Positions 11,317-23,177 of a stretch of DNA of 64,000 nucleotides are shown one piece after another. The DNA is from Welwitschia mirabilis (Eukaryota; Gnetophyta; Gnetopsida; Welwitschiales), in NCBI GenBank assembly GCA_051453625.1, contig JBOZIK010000001.1:262225450-262289449 (forward strand). Reading direction: 5' to 3'. The notes beneath the pieces were generated by a model. The model made no database searches, had not been told where the DNA came from, and saw only the letters and a list, made by a program, of their open reading frames with translations. The stretch's first letter is position 1; each line of letters starts with the position of its first letter. A program made the position numbers and the translations under genes.

Positions 11317-13527
11317 TGATTGAGATATATGAAAAATATATATTGGTTATTATCATTTCATAATCATAAGATAGTATTTTATGATATCACTTGTTTTCTT
11401 GGAGTCCTTATTTATCTTTCCTATCTTAACTTTTGAAAGATTCTTTTTGTCTTGGCTAGCCTTACCTAGGTAATACTGGAATCTATGAGTTTTTCATAGT
11501 TCTCACCTCATACATTTATATGAAAAGTGAAAATTCTAAAGTATGATTATTGAAGTGGCCATAAGGAAGTGTAGGATTATTATTTTAGTTGGAAAATTTT
11601 GCTAAATGATCTTGTATTCCTTCACTAATCTTAAAATATTTGGTGTAATATGTGTGAGATTTGAGGACATGACATACTTTTCTAGAATAATATTTTCTTG
11701 AATGAGTTGAAGAGTTAAACTCTATTTTATCATGTATGGACTTTACAGGTTATGAAGTTTTCTCAATTAATACACTAAGCATTATATTATGGAAAATACT
11801 ATTGAAATATGAAAACTTGATCATCTGTTCTTTGTGATTTTCTTGATGAATTTGATTGAGAAGCTTGAAATCTTTATTTATGTTAATTTTCTTGAAATTA
11901 TAATAAATGTCAATTGTGGATATATTTTCTTGAATTATTTTTAATAAATTTTAAATTTGGTAATATATTTTATGCACCACTTGTAATGGTTCCTTGAGAA
12001 TTTTAAAGATAAATAATGAGAAATAAATTGGGGATTATATCTTAAAATGTAGAGTTAATGCTATTCATTTATCACTTGAATAATAGGCTAATGTAACTCT
12101 CTTACATTTTATTTATGTGGAAATAATATTTTAATAGTCTAAAAAGCAATATAAAATTATAATAGAGGCCTTGGAGTGTGTAAAATTTTCCCCTTTCTAT
12201 ATTTATTTTAACATTATGTTAAGTAAATTTGTTGAAGAGTGTTAGTAATTATTTAAATATTAACTTAAATGAATATGTTTAAAAAGAATTAAAAAGTATT
12301 TAATCAATTTCATAAATAAATATGTTGAGGGACATTAGTTTAAGGATCCATTCATTTTAGGTAAAAATTAATGCAGTCTAGCATATAAGCCATGATTCGA
12401 ACTGTAAATCTACTATTTAGCATTAATCATCCATTTCCAGTATGCTACCAAGGAATTGATAGTAATAGAATAATTTGCTTATGTGTTAAGCCTATATGTC
12501 ATCACTTAAACAATGGGTTTTCACATGTCAATTAAATGTATTTTGCATTTAGAAAGTAATTGTTTACAAAATAAATGTAGTTTCATTCATAGTAGAGTGA
12601 TCCATGATTCATAAGGAATAGCAATCATAGATAAGAGTAAAAATCTAAGGTGCATGATTTTGTATTGAGAAGCATTCTTGCATAGATGACACTATGATTA
12701 ATAGGCATTAATTTCTCATGCCTTGCCTGTTCCAAGGCCTTTATCTTGTGATTTATTTTTCAATTATTTAGCAACCTTAACCAAAGCATTATTATTCAGA
12801 ATTATTGATTAATAAAACTTTAGAAATGGAAGAAATATTCCTTAAAGTCATTAACCTACCTTTCTAGAATTATCAAATTAGTGAATTTGGTGAATAATGT
12901 GGTTACTACAGGTTAGTGCCATGTGTTTGAAGCAATAAAAAGTGTTGCATTGAAGAAGGATTTTAGTTAGATGAAATGGCTACATGCTTAAGTGTTACAC
13001 ATCTAATCATTATGTACAGTGCGTTTTCTTATTTTTCCAATGTTTAACTCTCCTTTTTAAGCCCCTTTTTAATGATTAATTTCTCATCCTATATCCTTTA
13101 CATTAGGAAATTCAAGCATGAATCTACTTGTGCCTTCTCTTAAATAGCCATACTTTTCTTTTGTTAGTGTCTAATTTCCATAAATTTTGTGACATATCTT
13201 TAAAGTGCTTTGAGTTTGCCTCATTACCTACATGTTACTGTCCTTGCTGAATGCTTCTTTAAAACATTTCAAGTAAGTTATTTTATTTTGGATAAATTAA
13301 TTTCACTCTACCTTCACCTTGACTTGATATCAGAGTTCATGTTTCCCTTTAGGTAAACTACCTTTTAGATTATAACTTCACTTAAACCATCACTAAAATC
13401 CTTATGATAACAAGTACATGCCTTTTCTTTTGAGTTATTTTTTGTGCTAGTCCATTCTTCCTCCATTGCATTATGAGTTATATAACTAGTGATTTAATAC
13501 TTGCACCTTACATGACCCGTTTACCCT

Positions 13528-15335
13528 TGCTCATACACCTAATAAGGATAGTGAAAAAAATCACATCCCCTTCTCTACTATGTATTAATTTCTAGTATTA
13601 ATTAACTTGAGTCTTTCATCTTTTTAAAGATATATTTAGATGCTAATTAAATATTATTAAATTAGTAGGCATGATGTATTTAGTGTCATAGATGAGTTTC
13701 GTATTAGTATCCTTATAATTTTCATTATGCTATAAATGAGTAAGTATGCCCTCATTTATCCTTTTCTTCACCTATACATGCAACATGATTTCTTGTCTTC
13801 ACAAGAATCAAATCAAAAAAAAATTGGGCATCCACATGGTTCTTTCTAAAAATGCCCCCCAAACAATGTTGTCTTTTGAGTTATACGAAACAAAAGAGTA
13901 TTAGCTAGATGTTATCTTTAAAATATATTAAAAATAGGATCCCATAATATTGTAAATGCCTAGTCAAATGTCTATTTATGATTCATAATTGTAGAATTTA
14001 TTTTTATTTATCCATTAGCACTTATCCTCTTTCTCATGTAACCTTCATTTGATTATGCATCTTTTATTCTATCTACATGGTCCTTCATATAATATTTAAA
14101 CTTTTCCCTTACCTCTTACATAACATTTTCATTTTTGCATAACGTCTTCACTTTTACATGATCCTTTCTTTTTGCACAGTTCTCATTTTTCTATGTTATA
14201 TAGATTTGTATTCCTTAAAACTTTTTGTGACTCACATGCTATTTTTTGTAAGAATTATCAACTCGTCCTCCTTAGCTTACCCAGTTATTAATAAACCTAA
14301 TAAAAGGAGAGGTATTAAGTTTGAGTCTTATATTTAAAGCTTTTTCTATATAGCATTCCTTCCATTCCTTCTATAAAAATAAGGAATATTACTCATTATA
14401 ACTTCCTAGTCTTAAAATTTTATTTGTGAGCTAAATATAGTATATTATAATTAAANNNNNNNNNNNNNNNNNNNNNNNNNNNNNNNNNNNNNNNNNNNNN
14501 NNNNNNNNNNNNNNNNNNNNNNNNNNNNNNNNNNNNNNNNNNNNNNNNNNNNNNNNNNNNNNNNNNNNNNNNNNNNNNNNNNNNNNNNNNNNNNNNNNNN
14601 NNNNNNNNNNNNNNNNNNNNNNNNNNNNNNNNNNNNNNNNNNNNNNNNNNNNNNNNNNNNNNNNNNNNNNNNNNNNNNNNNNNNNNNNNNNNNNNNNNNN
14701 NNNNNNNNNNNNNNNNNNNNNNNNNNNNNNNNNNNNNNNNNNNNNNNNNNNNNNNNNNNNNNNNNNNNNNNNNNNNNNNNNNNNNNNNNNNNNNNNNNNN
14801 NNNNNNNNNNNNNNNNNNNNNNNNNNNNNNNNNNNNNNNNNNNNNNNNNNNNNNNNNNNNNNNNNNNNNNNNNNNNNNNNNNNNNNNNNNNNNNNNNNNN
14901 NNNNNNNNNNNNNNNNNNNNNNNNNNNNNNNNNNNNNNNNNNNNNNNNNNNNNNNNNNNNNNNNNNNNNNNNNNNNNNNNNNNNNNNNNNNNNNNNNNNN
15001 NNNNNNNNNNNNNNNNNNNNNNNNNNNNNNNNNNNNNNNNNNNNNNNNNNNNNNNNNNNNNNNNNNNNNNNNNNNNNNNNNNNNNNNNNNNNNNNNNNNN
15101 NNNNNNNNNNNNNNNNNNNNNNNNNNNNNNNNNNNNNNNNNNNNNNNNNNNNNNNNNNNNNNNNNNNNNNNNNNNNNNNNNNNNNNNNNNNNNNNNNNNN
15201 NNNNNNNNNNNNNNNNNNNNNNNNNNNNNNNNNNNNNNNNNNNNNNNNNNNNNNNNNNNNNNNNNNNNNNNNNNNNNNNNNNNNNNNNNNNNNNNNNNNN
15301 NNNNNNNNNNNNNNNNNNNNNNNNNNNNNNNNNNN

Positions 15336-15409
<74 letters not shown>

Positions 15410-15583
15410 TGACCTCGTTATACTATAGTAATAAGTATTTAGAGAACAAATCCTAAGAAATTTTTTTTGACCATATAAATAATTTAGTGCATTTAAAGTT
15501 TAAGGGGTGAAATTTACTATACATTACTTTAGTATCAAAGCTTCAAGTTGAAGATTCACAATTATAAATTTTGTGGTTTTAAA
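13528..15583 (+). repeat. Chromovirus 3' LTR tail (copy of 5608-6954)
   Basis: Matches the 5' tail in order from 'cccttg..catacaccta' through 'tgaccatataaataattta' to the end. The N gap at 14456-15335 (880) replaces only about 260 bases in the 5' copy, so it is either oversized or hides an expansion near the TG microsatellite at its right edge. Confidence 0.8.
15336..15407 (+). repeat. (TG)n microsatellite
   Basis: Thirty-six uninterrupted TG units at the right edge of the N gap. The 5' LTR copy lacks it, so it expanded after the two LTRs diverged. Its left end is unknown because of the gap. Confidence 0.97.
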
Positions 15584-15922
15584 TTATATCTTTGCCTAAA
15601 CTAAACTACACAATTATAGTAGTTAAATACTATACAACAAGCTTACAAAATGGAATAGTATAATATAAATTAATGTTATATAAGCTCCTTATGATTGCTA
15701 TTGTATTAATCTTGGAAAATGTCTTAGTTATTGATGGATATACCTAAGAAAACAATCACTTAATCTTAATAATCATCTCTTATTCTTATACTTCACTTTC
15801 ATTATAAATAAAGTGTTATTCTTTATTTTAATGCATAACATATTTATAGAATTGATTTCTTTGCATCTATGTTATCTCATCTTTATTTCTTATAATACAT
15901 AAGGCCTGCCACTATAACATTA

Positions 15923-15934
15923 TGATATCAGAAC
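15923..15934 (+). promoter_or_regulatory. Decayed primer binding site
   Basis: TGATATCAGAAC, two changes from TGGTATCAGAGC, placed three bases after the CA that ends the 5' LTR. Confidence 0.6.
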
Positions 15935-16054
15935 CTAGGTAGTATCTCTAGTTGTAAAGGCCATCCTCTAGCCTTGGAGACCTTTGTTGCCCTATATCTT
16001 CCACATTTGACATTCTTGAGATAGTTTTACTACTATATTTCATTGTTTCCACTG

Positions 16055-16830
16055 TTATGATTACATTTCAAATTGAAAAATTCAATGGCCAAAATTCATA
16101 ATCTAGAAAGTAAAGATTCTATTTTTTTTGAATATAGATGATTACTTGGGGAATATTAATGGGATTTCTATAAAACCTAAATAGACTAATAAATATTAAA
16201 AATGGAAATAATGTGATACATTAGCTCTTTCAAGAATAGAATTAACATTATCAGATCACTACTTACATATATTAACCTTAGGAATGATGGTAAGAAATTC
16301 TTAGAATAAGCTATAAGAAGAATTTAGCATCAAAATTCTATCTAATGCCCTCCCTCTTAAATAAAAGTTCTTTAGCTTAAGGTTCAAAGTAGGGGCTAAT
16401 ATCATAAACCATTTAGATTATTTTAATTCTATTAGAAGTCAGCTAGAAGCCATTAATAAGCTTATAAGTGAAAATGATGCCATTGCTATTCTCCTTAATA
16501 GCTGACCTGAGAACATATCTAATGTTGGATTTACTTTAAAATTTATAAGTTCATCTTTCAACTATTACTATAATGCTTTTAGAAGAAAGCATATACTATC
16601 CTTTCTTACAAAATATTGTAAGACATAGTGAAGTACAACATGCATGAAGAAACTTCAAAGGAAATAAGAATAGAAGAGGATGCTTTTATTACCATAAAAA
16701 TGAAGATAATAAGATTTATTGTTAACTCATGTTTGTGAAATTTTGGATGGGAAGTAAAAACAAGTGCATTTGGCATTTACTATTGTTAAATTTAAGAAGT
16801 CCTCATGTGTTTTAGCTAAAAAGCTAGAAG
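16055..16830 (+). pseudogene. Copia gag remnant
   Basis: Plus-strand gag of the small copia element. It opens near 16070 with FQIEKFNGQN, the usual N-terminal block of plant copia gag. At 16410-16530 one frame reads 'HLDYFNSIRSQLEAINKLI' then SENDAIAILLNS, a stop where the family has L, and PENI, which is the classical gag_2/UBN2 region. At about 16676-16720 the zinc knuckle is C-F-Y-Y-H-K-N-E-D-N-K-I-Y-C: the second cysteine is tyrosine and the histidine aspartate, each one base change from CX2CX4HX4C. Stops and frameshifts throughout; nothing of pol follows. Confidence 0.75.
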
Positions 16831-17285
16831 ACTTAGACTAAAATATTAGAAACCTTCATGAGGTTGAACTATAGGTTTTATTTAGAGTAGAATCTCTTTG
16901 AATGAAGGTATCTTACCATAGCAAGAATTATTATAATGGTGTAATACTAAAGAAACTATCAAAGAGGAATTATCATAATAAACATTTTTATGGAGTTGGC
17001 TATCATAACAGTTAAATTAGTTTTACGGAGGAGTTTGACATAGTAGAAAAATTTATTTGAAAGTATTTACATAAAGATATTATTAAGGCAAATTCATTAT
17101 AATATTATAACAATGAGTAATTTATATTACAATTAATCCCTGAGGAGTAATAACATTGCATTAATATTAGAAAACCTCTTAGTTATCAATGAATATGTCT
17201 TAGAAGACTTTATATCATTCCCAAAATTACTCAATTTCAGTTATTATTTCTTATTCTATTGTATAATATCTATAACAAAATAACA

Positions 17286-17505
17286 TTACATGTAACAACC
17301 ATGGTTTTTAATTAAAAAAAAAGAAAAAAAGCTCCTTATAAAGAAACTATAAATTCTACTTCATGTAAAATAACAAGAAAATTGCAAACCTAGATCTTAC
17401 AAGTAGATGATGTAGAAATGTAGATTAACATCACACAAAAGAATCCAAGGGGACATGAATGCTTCTAAGAGCCTTAAGAGTCCTAGCATGAGCTCTAATA
17501 CCAAT
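17286..17505 (-). other. Short interior remnant with minus-strand PBS
   Basis: Only about 220 bases remain of the interior of a minus-strand LTR element. The minus strand at 17492-17503 reads TGGTATTAGAGC, an initiator-Met type PBS. The open frame at 17397-17591 crosses this boundary and is a chance product. Confidence 0.7.
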
Positions 17506-18955
17506 TGCAAAAAAATACCAAGTAAGAAAAACCATAAGCAAGAGGAAAAACTAGTTTCAAAACAAGACTTTATTTTACATCTTCTTTTCAAAGAAGAGAG
17601 CTTGCATTTATAGGTAAAAACAGTAACCTAGATTTATACTAAGGGGTTTTATTTTTCCTAAATATAGTATCTTGGTATAACTTATTAGTATTTAAGGATT
17701 GTTTAAGGGTATTTTACAAAAGGAGAAAAATATAAATATTAAAAAATCCTCCTTCTAAGCATTAAGACTAATTATTTACAAGAAAATATTTTAAGTAATC
17801 CTTAGTTATTATTATGAGAGATCATGAAGAAATAATAGTTTCATACATAAGAAAAGATCAATTATAATAGATGTAAAATTTTATGAATATGTATGCTTTA
17901 TAAATGGATATTCTTATAATAAAGTATAGAAAGTATAAGAAAACATAAAAGATATCATAAATTTGTAACAAATCAAATAATTAGTCTTAATAAAATCCTA
18001 TCAAAATATTAAATTAATCAATTATAAATAATACATATAAAGGAAAATCCAAAATGAGCATTACATCAATATTAATCATAATTTCATTAATGAAGGAAAA
18101 GAAAACAAGATCCCATCATGGAGCAAAGTGGATTAACCAAAAATTGAAAAATTAAAGAAAAATAACAATCTAATGCAAAATATGTTCTTAGGATTAACAA
18201 GTTAATTACCTCATGCAAAAGTCATTGTCATATTCTTTTACATTAAAAAAGTAAAGTAGAACCTTATAATGAGTTAGCTCATCATAGCCATGTGAAATAT
18301 AGATTTAATAAACATTATTAAATGATTGAGTGAAATTAAATTTAACATAACATGACACACACTTAGATCTTGAGGTAGATTTCGTTTACATAGACATCAT
18401 TTAGGTTCTCACTTTAAGATTTACATGCTTGGGATAAAATGCATAGAATCTAGTCATGATGAGTTTTTTCACTTATTATAACTAATTGAGTGAATCCTTA
18501 GTTTTATTAAAATATTCTTTAATTGTTTGATTATTAATTTAAAATTTTTGTTATTCTATAATTTTGATTGGTACTTCTAATAAGTGATTTTCATTTAATC
18601 TTTTCTAGGCTTTATCCTTCTCTAGAACACTAACGTTATTGTGGATCTAACAATAATGCCACTCTTCTTCAATTTCTAACATGGGTTGGAAAGTACACGA
18701 TTTAAAAATGATCTACATAATAAAATCCAATATTATTCATTTTAATAATAATTTGATAATTATAAGAATTAGACTTAAATCGTGATAAATGAAAATGTTA
18801 TTTATAGCATTAATATATCTTATTTACTAATTGCTATTGAGTAAAATTTATCATAATTAAAGTATAAATGCATTTACAACTAGCATTCTGGTTATCCCTT
18901 AGTAATACAACTAGAATTCTGCTTATCCCTTAGTAAATAATGCATAAAATTTAAA
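17506..18955 (-). repeat. LTR, minus strand (copy 1 of a pair)
   Basis: It begins at a TG (the element's CA end) next to the PBS. On the minus strand TATAAATGC lies at 17604-17612, about 100 bases from the LTR end, a normal promoter position. From about 17640 to 18940 it is colinear with 23178-24290, with shared blocks such as 'cataataaaatccaa' near 18715 and 24040. The outer end is approximate. No coding potential. Confidence 0.6.
18876..18937 (+). repeat. 31-bp tandem duplication
   Basis: Two adjacent 31-base units starting acaactag, differing at three positions. It directly follows catttaca, the same anchor that precedes the 44-bp duplication at 24153 in the other LTR copy. Confidence 0.9.
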
Positions 18956-20849
18956 TTTAGAAGGCTATTCTTAATTGCAAAAATGTTTGAAGTATCATAT
19001 TCAAGCTTATAGAGAAGAATTCAAATGATATTAAAAAAATAACTTGAATTCAAATTTATAATTACACATATTAAGATAATCCAAATTTATGCATAAAATT
19101 GTAAAATAAATAAAAATTTTCAACTTTCCAAGTTTCATTTCATTCATAATTTGTAATTTTGCTTTAAAATTTTCAATATTTAGGCTTTTAAAATATGATT
19201 GAGTATAGCAAATTATCTGTTTTTTATAGTGATTTAAGGCATGTCGTTATTAATATCTTAAAAACTATTAATGCTTAACAATCCCTAATCAAAACTATCC
19301 ATGATCCCTAAATTGGAAAGGGTTAAAAAGTGTATAAAAAAATTTCACTTGAAAATCTAAATTTTCAAAAAGAAAAAGGACAAATTTCTAGTACTTATAG
19401 TTTTAAAGCATTATAGGGAAAATATAAAGCATATGAAACAAAGAAATCAAGTAAATTAAGTGAAGGAATGTCTGATAGAAGATCTTCTATAAAAAGAATT
19501 CTCTTTAAAGCTTAAGATCTAATGAATTTAATCTACATTTGACATCACATCCTTACTTTCATAAAATATTTTACATTATTTCCTACTTATTATTTTTACT
19601 TTTACTCTAAATTCTTTCTATCAAACTTTGGTGCTTTCTAACCATCATGTTTAAAACTTGTCTTACTTCTTAGAAGGATTTGGAGTAGATGATATTTACC
19701 TTTTTGGTTCTTTTTCTTCTTCTTCTTCTTCTTCTTCTGCTGATTCTTCATATTTTTTTGATGTTTTTGCTTATCGTCTTATATTCATAGTGATTTTCAA
19801 GCTTTCTTATCCATGTAATTTGTATACATGTAATGAAATTAATACCTTTCACATTTTAATCCCTAACATGCAAGGGTTAATTATCACTACAAAATATAAG
19901 CATATTACTAATAAGGATAGGGAGTGACAAAGTTTTAACATTTTTTTATTGTATATTTAATAAGATTTAAAAACATTTAAAAACATTAAATATTTTATTA
20001 TTTTTAATAATAGAAATAAAACCAAGGAATAAATTGTATGCATCTGAAACATGTGATTAGGGATATGACTTTGGAATGAAAACTCTAAAGAAGGTTAAGT
20101 GATTTATCAAGAAATATTAACATGGTAAGAGAATATTATACATCTAATTCATTACATAACTTATTCAAATATTTTTATAAATAGTAGAAATGATACTCAT
20201 CATAAGACAATAAAAGAGGTCTTGAAATAAGCATAGATGTTACAAAAATTTCTAGTACTTATGATTAGGTAATAAAAAACGTATTAAAATGAGCATAGAT
20301 GTTATAAAAATTTCTACTTTCTCACCCCTACAACAATATTTTAAAATACTATTTCTTTGTCTTCCTCTTCATCATCTTCTTCTTTTCCACTTTTGATATC
20401 ATTAATAACTTATAATCTTTTATATAACTATTTCACCTTATTAAGAAAGTAGGTTTTCCAATTTATGAAAGAAGGCTTTCCCATCCTTTTTAATCAATTT
20501 TTGTCAAGCACCTAGTGGTGTATTCTTATGTAAAATAATGGAACACACCATTCATAATGATCTACCCATTTTTTTAAAACATTCTAAAAAATTCTAAACG
20601 TGGCTTACTAAAAATAAATAGTAATGTTGATGAAACAAATGATGGTATTAGTCTATTTAAGATAGAGATGAATAACAAGAATTAAAATAGTATTGTAGAT
20701 AGAGATCAAGGAATAACCATAGACATATTTATAAGAAAATTCAATGATATGGTTTTTCAATTCTAGATGGAAAAATGGATCTAGTATAAAAAATCAAAGA
20801 CTAACATAGGGTAAAAGATAGCTTAGATTGATGAGTTATTATACAGAAG
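18956..20849. other. AT-rich DNA without recognisable gene
   Basis: No protein motif is readable on either strand. A TTC microsatellite at about 19714-19738 creates a serine-run open frame (19658-19927) that I do not regard as a gene. At 20207-20325 a unit of about 63 bases containing 'ataagcatagatgtta.aaa' is repeated twice in tandem. Confidence 0.6.
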
Positions 20850-21344
20850 AATGCTAAGTGTATAACACAAGAAAACTAGTAATGAAAATAATTGCAATAA
20901 GGAAGAATAAAGAGATAAAACACACTAAGATTTAATATAGCTTGGTAATGCATCTACCTTACAAAACAGGGGATTTACCTTTATTATTGCAAAAGGAAGA
21001 GAAACTTAAGAGATATTATAACATACCTCTATAACACAGTAATGGCATCCTAATCCATAATTAGCTACTCTTTCTCTTCTAAAACATTAACTTTTTTTGC
21101 TACTAGATCTTACTAGGACTACTTATATAGGTAGAGAAATAGGAGTAAATAAGTAAAATCTTAAAAAATACATGATCCATGATTCATTAGTTTGGGTAAA
21201 ACCTAAAATAAGCATGTTGTGTAATTTACTATTTTGGATATGTGCTTATTTTAGACATGAAATTTAATAATAATTAACTAACATGGGTTAGGAATAAGTT
21301 TCAAAAATGAAAAAAAAAACTAATTTAAGGCTCATACTCTAATA
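20850..21344 (-). repeat. Copia-type 3' LTR, minus strand
   Basis: The right edge is defined by a minus-strand polypurine tract (aattaaggtggaaat) followed by TATTAGAG, a decayed TGTTAGAG LTR start. The interior carries a minus-strand CTATATAAGTAG at about 21120-21135 and the 'taagatttaatatagcttgg' stretch near 20928, similar to a block common in plant copia LTRs. The left edge at a TG near 20850 is approximate. Length near 500 bases suits a Tork-like copia LTR. Confidence 0.5.
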
Positions 21345-22850
21345 ATTTCCACCTTAATTCAAAATATCATTTTGTATTTTTAACATCAAATCCTTGAGTC
21401 TTATTTCTTTAGCTATCATTGAAAAAGTTCCAAGAAGTTTAGGCGTCATCTTGACTTCTCTAATTGAAATTTTGATTCTCATGCTATTAAAAATTCATAT
21501 TATTATATTTTATTCCATTGGTCTTATACATTAAAAGAATGCTTCTTCAAGAACTTAAGGTTGAAATCTATTCATGACCTAATTAACAAATATTTCAAGG
21601 AATGTAACTGATATTTTACCCTTTTTTTAAATGATAGGAAAAATAATATTATTTAAGATTCATCATCTTTAATACCTACTTGTAACATGATTAATATGAT
21701 ATCTTTAAATCTAGTAAATGTTCATAAGAATTTCCTAAAATAAGTCCATAAAATTTATGTAATAAAGTGATGGTTATTGGTTTTATTTCAAAATGGCTTC
21801 ATGTAAGGAGATAGAACCATTCATGAAGTAGTTATATGCTTGGGTTATTATAGAAATTTTGATGTTATTTTAGGAGAAATTAGTTAAATACTATATCTAT
21901 CATCTTCAAACATGGTTGTATCTATTAAAGTAGTTACTAAATAGATGTAATTATGAGATGTTTAAGTTTTACTTATTTGAAATAATGATCTATTATAGTT
22001 TTTATTACATTTATTTAATAGAGGCTTAGTATATTGTTATTATTCATTAAATTACTTATAGAATGAGTTAATAGCTGCCTTTAGATTATAATTCATGAGA
22101 GGCTAAGATCAATGAAAAAAGATTTAATATAGAATATTAATAAAATATGAGGAAAATTAATGAAAGTACCATTCTAATTTTTAAATAATGAAGTTTATGA
22201 AAATAAGATGATATCATTACTAAATTATGTAGCTAGCTAGTTAATTGAATTTCACATATGATACAAAAAAAATAAAAGATATTTTACAAAATTATGCTAT
22301 TTAAGTATGAAACTTTTTATAGAAATTTTTGTAGAAATTTTATCTAATACAATAGCAAAACATATTAACTTGTTAATAGAAAATGAAAAGATACAAAGAG
22401 GTATAACATAGTCAATACATAATTAAAACATTAGCCTCTTTAGAGCTCATAATTACTTAAAACAACGTATAGTGAACTCAAATAGAAGTAAGATATAATG
22501 TCAGTGGTCTAAGATGTATACATTATAAAACTAAGCTCATTTGCTTTAAATGATCTTACTCCAAAAAATCAAAAAATGTTTTTTTAATTTTAATAAGATA
22601 GATATATGTTAAAAAGAAAAACCTAAAACATTCATAAAAAATGAAATGTATTTTAGTAAGCTAAGAAATGTCAATTATAATCTCTTTCAATAGCATAAAT
22701 AACTTGGTATGCTTTGACAAGTATTGTTAACTATAATATTTAGATCTATGCTATAGTAATTAAGGCACAGATAATAATTTTAAATTTGTAAAACTAGGAT
22801 GCTCTATCATAGTATAGGAAATTAGAACTATCCCTCTTCCATAAAGATAA
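21345..22850. other. AT-rich DNA; probable decayed copia interior
   Basis: By position this should be the 3' interior of the minus-strand copia element whose LTR ends at 21344, but I could not read RT or RNase H motifs in any frame. No other feature is seen. Confidence 0.35.
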
Positions 22851-23172
22851 TGTTATAACCCACATTTTGTAAGCTTTAATTAATAGGGTTTCTAAACTAT
22901 GTAAAAAATTTTGATATTAATTTTAANNNNNNNNNNNNNNNNNNNNNNNNNNNNNNNNNNNNNNNNNNNNNNNNNNNNNNNNNNNNNNNNNNNNNNNNNN
23001 NNNNNNNNNNNNNNNNNNNNNNNNNNAATTGTGTTTTCTAATTATTTTAAAATCTTACAATGTGTTAATAGAATCTAAATAGGATTTGATCCTAGGTTCC
23101 GTTCTGCATGTTAATTATTAATATAAAAAAAATATTATCATTAATTAGGGTAATTAAAGTTAGGGTGTTACA
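22851..23172. mobile_element. Solo LTR with 5-bp target duplication
   Basis: The insert starts TGTTATAACCC and ends GGGTGTTACA, so it has TG...CA ends and near-inverted termini. It is flanked by perfect 5-bp direct repeats GATAA (22846-22850 and 23173-23177), as expected for LTR elements. No PBS or polypurine tract adjoins it, so it is a solo LTR or a very small LTR-like insertion. The true length is unknown because of the 100-N gap at 22927-23026. Orientation is undecided: both ends resemble gypsy LTR termini. Confidence 0.65.
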
Positions 23173-23177
23173 GATAA

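Larger units (their letters stand above)
9774..15583 (+). repeat. Chromovirus 3' LTR, possibly 5.8 kb long
   Basis: It begins TGTCACATCC directly after the pol end and polypurine tract, as Tekay/Del-type LTRs do. A promoter-like TATAAATAG lies at 10567. The last part (13528-15583) is the counterpart of the 5' LTR tail at 5608-6954 and ends at the matching position (15583, CA decayed to AA). The simplest reading is one very long LTR, its 5' partner truncated. The alternative is a 2.4-kb LTR ending near 12183 (ggagtgtgta, where the family has GGGCGTGACA) inside an outer element. 12184-13527 holds no gene and no recognised motif. N gaps at 10101-10200 and 14456-15335 make length uncertain. Confidence 0.5.
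15692..17285 (+). mobile_element. Internally deleted copia element
   Basis: A short plus-strand copia element: 5' LTR about 15692-15919, interior with gag only, 3' LTR about 17148-17285. The two LTRs share 'tcttagttat..atg.atat' at their starts (15722 and 17177) and ataaca at their ends; the 3' copy is shorter. A TATAAATAAAG lies at about 15815 in the 5' LTR. No protease, RT or integrase is present, so it cannot move by itself. An identical 11-mer, aagctccttat, lies at 15682-15692 and 17329-17339 close to both ends, but a clean 5-bp target duplication could not be fixed. Confidence 0.65.

Noticed and set aside
19658-19927. 89-codon frame with a serine run
   Set aside because: Created by a TTC microsatellite; no other protein feature.
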